This document shows, piece after piece, positions 58,113-64,000 of a DNA stretch of 64,000 bases; the stretch's first letter is position 1, and every line of letters starts with the position of its first letter. The notes beneath the pieces were generated by a model. That model did not search any database. It saw only the letters and a list, made by a program, of their open reading frames with translations, and was not told the DNA's origin. Where the stretch lies: the NCBI GenBank assembly GCA_004352715.1, contig SCFE01000007.1, positions 3,382,711 to 3,446,710 on the forward strand. The letters run 5' to 3'. Origin of the DNA: Hofstenia miamia (taxonomy: Eukaryota; Xenacoelomorpha; Acoela). A program made the position numbers and the translations under genes.

Positions 58113-58239
58113 ATATGTCTAAGAAAGACTGTTATTAGACATTTTCAATATAAATAGACTGAAAAAAGCTCAACCAATGAAATTTTTCTACAGATTCTCT
58201 CATTTGGTCTGAAGTGGCCGAAAACATTTTTCCAAGAAA

Positions 58240-59096
58240 AGATTAACTAACATCAACCATTGTAGCATTTCTCCTTGAGATTTAAAATAAACAGTGATAA
58301 CTATGTCTCAGCATTGATGAATTCCTCTTTTTGCCACCCCAAATCTAATTAAAAAATAACTATGACATTCTTGGCGTCCATTTCTTAGAAATATTTATGG
58401 CAATGTGCATTTTATTCGCCCATATATTCGATGCATTGTCAAGAAAATATATGTACGATAAAATGCAAATTGCCCCAAAATCTAACGAACATTTCCTTTA
58501 AAGAAAGGCCTGACTACAATGCGTATTACTTCATGATGCAGCAAGTTTTCTTGACGGCATTATAATGCAGACCAATTTAGAGCAATTGCTAAAAATATTT
58601 TTTATGCCATATATTAAGATAGCGCGACAGAAAATTTCGTAGCAAGAAATACTTCGTGTAATGGAGCATTTGCTCCATAACATGGAAAACACATGTGCCA
58701 GCTGGATAGTTAAGCTGGATTTAAGGTCTTACTGCTTTAATGTAGTTTCATATCAAAATGTCTTGTTAAAATATTCTGAAGACGCTCTTCTCTTTGTATG
58801 GACATTAGCTTCCTTTCCCCTTCTTCCATTGAAAAAACTTATGTTATTCGAATTGCAAAAGAGCAGAAAAACAAAAAATAAATATGTCCCGTGACCTAAA
58901 TGCATTCAATCTCGAAAAGAACAAATTTTTTCTTGATTCAGGCATTACTTACTTAAGAAGTAAGCCATGATTAAGATAAATCGAACTGTTGCAATTTATC
59001 TGGCGAACCATCCAAAACCTATTATTTGGTAAAAAAAGATTTCAAGGAAATGTAAATTAGTTAAACTTAGGACACAATTTCAGATGTCCTCATTAC
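58240..59096 (-). other. Rest of GPCR copy B intron, with one hairpin
   Basis: AT-rich intron sequence between the Tc1-like element and the TM5 exon. The only structure seen is the inverted repeat at 58399-58474. Confidence 0.5.
58399..58474. repeat. Imperfect hairpin, about 31-bp stem
   Basis: GGCAATGTGCATTTTATTCG at 58399 pairs with the inverted GCAAATTGCC-ended arm at 58443-58474 over roughly 31 bases with a few mismatches and a loop of about 13 bases. Size is compatible with a MITE remnant or a small RNA precursor; no evidence separates these. Confidence 0.5.
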
Positions 59097-59296
59097 CGAT
59101 CATTGCTCTTCTTTGGTTGTGAAGATTTTCTTCTAACAAGTGCAAATATGATGCCACCATTCAAGAAGATTAAAGTTAATGATGGCATCGTCCATTCCCA
59201 TATTAACTCCACAAATGTCATCATCATCGCCATTTTTTCATCCAATGACACCAACTTGCAATTGATTTCATCATTAATCATGACTTCTTCATACTT
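59097..59296 (-). CDS. GPCR copy B, exon 3 (ECL2 cysteine, TM5)
   Basis: 200 bp between acceptor ATTTTAG (after 59296) and donor CG/GTAATG at 59097. Encodes KYEVMINDEINCKLVSLDEK (extracellular loop 2 with conserved Cys), TM5 TFVELIWEWTMPSLTLIFLN, and a basic segment FALVRRKSSQPKKSND. Phase 0 in, phase 2 out: the last two bases join the first base of the next exon at 54186 to give an Arg codon, so intracellular loop 3 is short and needs no further exon. All features lost in copy A exon 3 are intact here. Confidence 0.88.
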
Positions 59297-59580
59297 CTAA
59301 AATTCTCATTAAGCTAAATCAGGCTAGTAGCCAGATTATGTAATGGGCATTAGAAATTTAGTACACAAAGTTAAAAAATATTTTTAAAATAATTAGTAGC
59401 ATAGAACTTATATTAAAAATAAAAAATGGAACATTCAAATTTTAAACAAATGAAAATTTTGAAATAATGACTAAAGAAAATATATTTGAGCAAAAGGAAG
59501 GTCATTAACATATTTATATACTTGTTGAAAGTGACAGATAAATATTTTTGCTCTTATAAAAAATTCATTAAAAATCATAC

Positions 59581-59734
59581 GTGGAATTCAGGATACTCTA
59601 CAATGCAGCTGATGACCCATGTAAACACCATCAGGTATATCACTGTCCTTCGTGAGAAGGCTTTGCATTTCAAGGGAAAGTTCAGCAAAAGAAATCTCTC
59701 GAATGCGAATATCATCAGGGCCAGGTTGCTTACA
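59581..59734 (-). CDS. GPCR copy B, exon 2 (TM3 end, ICL2, TM4)
   Basis: 154 bp on the minus strand between acceptor ACATTTAG and donor CAC/GTATGA. Encodes VSNLALMIFAFERFLLLNFP, loop KCKAFSRR, and TM4 TVIYLMVFTWVISCIVEY. Length, phases and 39 of 51 residues match copy A exon 2, and many third codon positions differ, which indicates protein-level constraint. An open plus-strand frame across the same bases (59486-59776) is a shadow. The partner TM1-TM3 exon was not found up to 64000 and should lie beyond the window. Confidence 0.9.
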
Positions 59735-61644
59735 CTAAATGTTTATTTTGGTTTGCTGTTTGATTACATTTACTAATATTATGAAGAGTAATAATGTAAA
59801 GTAATTATAAACTGAAAATTGGCTTTGCAAATCTCTATGTCATGTCAATATGTTCTAGAAATGATCTATAAGGGAAGAAAACTTATTGTTATTCGAACAT
59901 ATAAATTCAATAATTGAAATATTTTTATATGATTTTTCTTGTTTATATTCTAATAGAAAATGTCTTGGTGATTTCGACAAATTTCTGAATACTTTCATAA
60001 ATTGTGAAATTCAATCATAATTTTGTGTGACTTTTATATTTTGAAGTCACGGATTTCAACAAAGGTTCAAGCGGAATGCCTTTGCTGGAAAAATGCATCA
60101 ATTCAATCAATATATCGCAGATTACATTTGCCAGTGAAAAGTAATGATATATTTTGAAAAGAAGAAAGTAGAAACATCAACGCTTTCAAAATGTCTGAAA
60201 CTTCAGTAAAATGCACTGAAGTTTCATTATGAAAAAATGAAATTATATAATAAAGAGTATACTTTTAGAGTGTGTTTTAATTAAACTTTTGATATGCTTC
60301 ACCGTCATTTAGAGGCACTATACATTTGCATTCACAATTATTGTACACAATTTTATGTTGGAACGAGCTTTCAGACTAAAAAGCATACCATCGCTTATTT
60401 TGCTTTAGGATGTTTAATAGGTTTCACTCTTGCTAAACTTTTAAAAAAGTAAGGAATTTAATATGCAGATTTCATTAGACCTAATGAATTTTTAAAAAAT
60501 TATGACTTAAGTTGGGTGGATGCATTTACTATATATGTATATACATTATATATATATATATATATATATATACTAAGGAATTTAAATTAAATAAACTAAA
60601 TTCACATGTTTTACTAGTTTAATCTTGCTTACGCTTTAGAGCACTTGAATCATGGATTTTCTTTAAATAATGTAATTGTCTTGAAAGAAAAATTCGATAC
60701 AACAGCAATTCACTTTAAAGTTACGTAATTTAACTAATCAAGAAATCGTAAATAATAATCACTTCACTGTCCAAAGAATTTTTAGAAAATATTTACTATC
60801 AAACCAAAAACCTATAAACATTAAGGCATCAACACTACAATAAAACAAACATTTACATTTACACACGGGAGACTGCACTAAATGTATGAAACAAGTTATC
60901 AAACATTTTAAAACAATCTCAAATTACAATTTTTATAAAACCAATTCACAACAAGTTTTAATGTTACCTTTTTAAAAAATATATAATTTAGTCAAAAATT
61001 TGATTTTTTGCAAAATATATAAAAAAATGTATTGCTTTATAAATGGTTTCAAATGGTATATAAATATATATCACCTGAATCTTGCCATAGTCCATTTTTG
61101 AAAATTTCAATTTATTCTGTAAATATAATTTGCTATATTTATTTAATCTTATGTAATCTGAAAAAAAATTATATGTGCTTAAATTTTTAGAGAATAAGAG
61201 AAGGCGATTGAATTGCAGACATGTTGCAATCAATCGCATTTTGCATGATATTTGTAAAATTAAAACAACCTATTAAACTGCTTCAATTGTTTTATTGAAA
61301 TATAGCAATATTCTTTGAAACAATTGTTTTAATATTTCATTTGATTGACCTTCAATAATCATGCATTCATAAACATATTGGTTTCGATCTTTGATTTGTT
61401 TAGTTCTTAATTAAATAGCACTGTTCATGATTGGTGACTATTTAATTGTTTTAGTAAACTAAATTATTATTAACATAATTTCAATTAATTTCACACACTC
61501 TATTGAGCAGTTAGTAACAATCAATTTTAAACTTTTTAAGAATGAGGTCAATTATTGCATATAAATATTTCACAGTTGGAATATGTAGCTTTATTTAATT
61601 TGAGATTTGTTCAAATTTTATGTTAAAATTATCGTACTTTTTAA

Positions 61645-61680
<36 letters not shown>

Positions 61681-62090
61681 TTTGAAATTTTCATGAAACC
61701 CATAACAAAGTTGTCTCAACAGCGGGAGTATACCGAGCTCTTTAAAAAACAGAGTTTGTAGGAAAACGTCCAAAAAAAGTGACACTATTGACACTATTTT
61801 CTGAAGATGGGAGGATCCTCGAAACACCCAATATTTCTTAAGAAAAACATCTTCAAATTTAGCAGTGACCTGCCAACTCACAGGATCTATAGAAAATGTT
61901 TAGAGTAATGAATAAGAAAAATAATAAAAAAATAAATTTACAGAAGAACTTGATGGACACAATTTAGGAAGGATTTTTGAAATGTTTTCACTCCTTGGGC
62001 AATATTGTGTAATTTCCTTTATAGATACTTATAGAAAACTTAATTTACCATCGATTGATATGTATGTATGTATGTATCTATGTATGTATG

Positions 62091-62126
<36 letters not shown>

Positions 62127-63500
62127 NATATATATAGTTTGGGGTGATTTTCTGTTAAGAGATTGTGACAACTTTTTTTTTCATTTTTTAGAGGACCTAT
62201 ATATAAGTATTCTGTTATTCATGCCTTGCAAGAAAACAGAAGCTATATTTTAATTATTTGAGAAAGTGAACTCATTTATGTTTTTAATTATTTTTACATA
62301 ATATTCAATATTTTAGCTTTTATTCGTTGTAAAAATGGACGATTAGAAATTACTATATAAGGAGGAAATGAAAAACGTAACGCAACACATTTTTTTTAGA
62401 AATCTGTTCGAGTAATTTGCAAAAATTCATTTTTAATTCTCACTGGAGAAATCATTTTATGCTTTATTTGAAACAGTGGGAACCGGTTGCTGAAATTAGT
62501 ATTTAATTGCTTTGGAAATATTAGTAAGCATTTTTGAATATTAAATTTACATGAAAATGTTTTTTATTTTTTTGTCTTCTAAATAGGTATGCAATTTGCA
62601 GAATTTCCTAGAAATATTGAGTTCAATAGTGTTCTGGAGATGAAATATTAAAATCATAATTAATTTGAGCCCCAAATATGCAATTTATGTGCAAATCAAA
62701 ATGCAATAACAATTTTTTTTATCCAATGTTTAGATTGGGTGATATTTTTTAAACAAAAAATATTTTTTTGCAAGGTATAAAGAAAAATATTGCTTGGTTT
62801 TTACTGTTTCCTCACTACAAATGGGATTAGTAGCTAAAAAACCAACAATAATCAGGAAATCATGGATTTGACAGTAAATTAGTTCTAAAATATAAATATA
62901 TCATTTTTCTTCAACTTTACTAGTTTATAAGACAAGGGCGGTTTATTGCTCGTTAAAATTGATAAGTAATAGATACTTGTATGACGTAGCTCAAGAATAG
63001 TTAAATAAAGTTAGACAATTTCGCGAAACCAGGGGGAAGCACAAAAGGCTTACAAATATTAAGCTTTTATTGAAATAAAATCGTAGAATAATAGTAATAA
63101 AAACATTATTGTAAATCAACAAAAACATTGATGCACAATGCAAAGCCTTTATGCATGCAACATACTGTACTTGTCGGTTTACCACAATCCAGTACTCGTC
63201 CGTTTACCTTATGACAAACTAGTAAACGTAACTAATTAAAATCAATATGTAATAGTTCATATTACAGGATGAATTGGCACTATTAAACTGAAAATTAGCA
63301 ATGATATACAAATTGTAGAATATTATGACTGCAAATGTAAAATTTTGTATCATTGAAGCTCATAAAGATGAATATTTCAAAGTAAATTTATTTAGGTGCA
63401 CTATATATACTAATAAATTTTTTCCATTAGCTAGAAATTGTCGGTGGATTTGCTGATCTTCTGCGTTTAGAATAGAGATGCAAGACTTGACCACTATGTG

Positions 63501-63540
<40 letters not shown>

Positions 63541-64000
63541 TTACTACATATTTTCCAAACATGTGGAAAAGCCATTCTCATTTTGTTTAGACATGAAATG
63601 GTGGTATTTGGTAGGATAGCATTAATCTTATTACAAGTGAGTGTATTATAATAGAAAATGCTTGTCGCTTGCCAATAAAGAATATTTATTTGTCTGAAAA
63701 TACACTTTTGACATAGGATGTTTTGTACTTGAAAGTGAGCTAGTTTTACTCAATTTATTAAAACTAATGAAGTGTGTTATAAGAGGAAAGCTGAAGTGCT
63801 GATAGTGGACTTGTGCTGACGCTCAAATATTCCTTGTTTCTTCGAAACTGTTTTAAGTATGAACATTTTGTTGAAGTTTTGAAACAGTTTATAAAATAAA
63901 CTATTTAACTAATATTTTCTGAAACTTTCAAGAAAATAATTTTTTCCAAAAATAATATAATCAAGGAATAAATAATGACCAAGTATTGAAAACTTTCCTT
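59735..64000. other. No gene seen; probably intron or upstream of GPCR copy B
   Basis: AT-rich with (TA)n tracts at 60549-60571, 61651-61676, 62097-62138 (after a (TATG)n run from about 62061, with a single N at 62127) and 63509-63538. ORFs here have random composition. By analogy with the 6-kb intron of copy A, the whole stretch may be the first visible intron of copy B. Confidence 0.5.

Larger units (their letters stand above)
54537..58236 (-). mobile_element. Tc1-like transposon interrupted by a hAT insertion
   Basis: Ends match as imperfect inverted repeats: GTGGAAAAATGTATTCGGTC near 54541 and, inverted, GTGGCCGAAAACATTTTTCC near 58214. The minus-strand transposase is split: N-terminal, catalytic and central parts at about 57245-58110, and the C-terminal SLKGTPYKI part with 3' UTR at 54537-54790. 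The hAT element lies between them. It sits in the intron between TM5 and TM6 of GPCR copy B, same strand as the gene. A further similar end (GGAAATATGTATTCGACCAC) at about 54359 may be a relic of another copy. Confidence 0.75.

Noticed and set aside
59486-59776. Plus-strand ORF of 96 residues
   Set aside because: Shadow of GPCR copy B exon 2 on the minus strand, which has matching splice sites, length and similarity to copy A exon 2.
61678-61881. Possible Tc1-like remnant
   Set aside because: A short plus-strand stretch faintly recalls a Tc1 linker, but no second motif or terminal repeat supports it.
1-64000. CRISPR arrays, operons, bacterial promoters and prophage
   Set aside because: No regularly spaced repeats and no prokaryotic gene organisation; the window is eukaryotic throughout.

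Overview
The window is AT-rich animal DNA: spliced genes with GT/AG introns, many long (TA)n tracts, many runs of N, and a dense load of decayed transposons from at least seven groups (Penelope-like, Ty3/Gypsy, Dong/R4-like LINE, a second LINE family, mariner, Tc1-like, hAT). Nothing is prokaryotic. The species cannot be fixed from sequence alone. A divergent rhodopsin-class GPCR pair and the transposon mixture fit an invertebrate. A CpG-to-TpG/CpA decay signature in the retroelements hints that repeats are methylated in its germline.

Layout. 1.5-16.1 kb is a large imperfect inverted duplication. Each arm carries a secreted, N-glycosylation-rich protein ending in FG-GAP-like calcium loops (+ at 2.6-4.5 kb, - at 8.7-10.6 kb, tail to tail), with a third truncated copy at 7.35-7.6 kb. 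Between and inside the arms lie two Penelope-like remnants with GIY-YIG motifs, a MITE and a 0.37-kb direct duplication. 16-19 kb has no supported gene. 19.3-20.1 kb is an internally deleted mariner inserted in a (TA)n tract. 21-29.7 kb is a degraded A-rich Ty3/Gypsy element (gag, protease, RT, RNase H, integrase with GPY/F-like module) followed by about 2.4 kb of unrecognised A-rich coding-like sequence. 30.1-34.3 kb holds two oppositely oriented copies of one LINE family around a Dong/R4-like LINE whose 3' end abuts a (TAA)n tract.

38.8-59.7 kb holds the best host genes: two paralogous seven-transmembrane receptors, tail to tail. Copy A (+) has four exons (38.8, 45.1, 45.8, 52.3 kb); its third exon looks decayed. 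Copy B (-) has three exons visible (59.6, 59.1, 53.9 kb) with clean, phase-compatible splice sites; its TM1-TM3 exon is not in the window. The copy B intron between TM5 and TM6 carries a Tc1-like element that is itself interrupted by a hAT transposon. 47.0-49.6 kb is very probably the same locus assembled twice. 60-64 kb shows no gene.

Main points for follow-up: the tail-to-tail paralog pairs (FG-GAP proteins and GPCRs), the catalytic Asp lost in all four RT copies in a CpG-compatible way, the Dong-like element at a TAA tract, the nested transposons, and assembly joins at single Ns.
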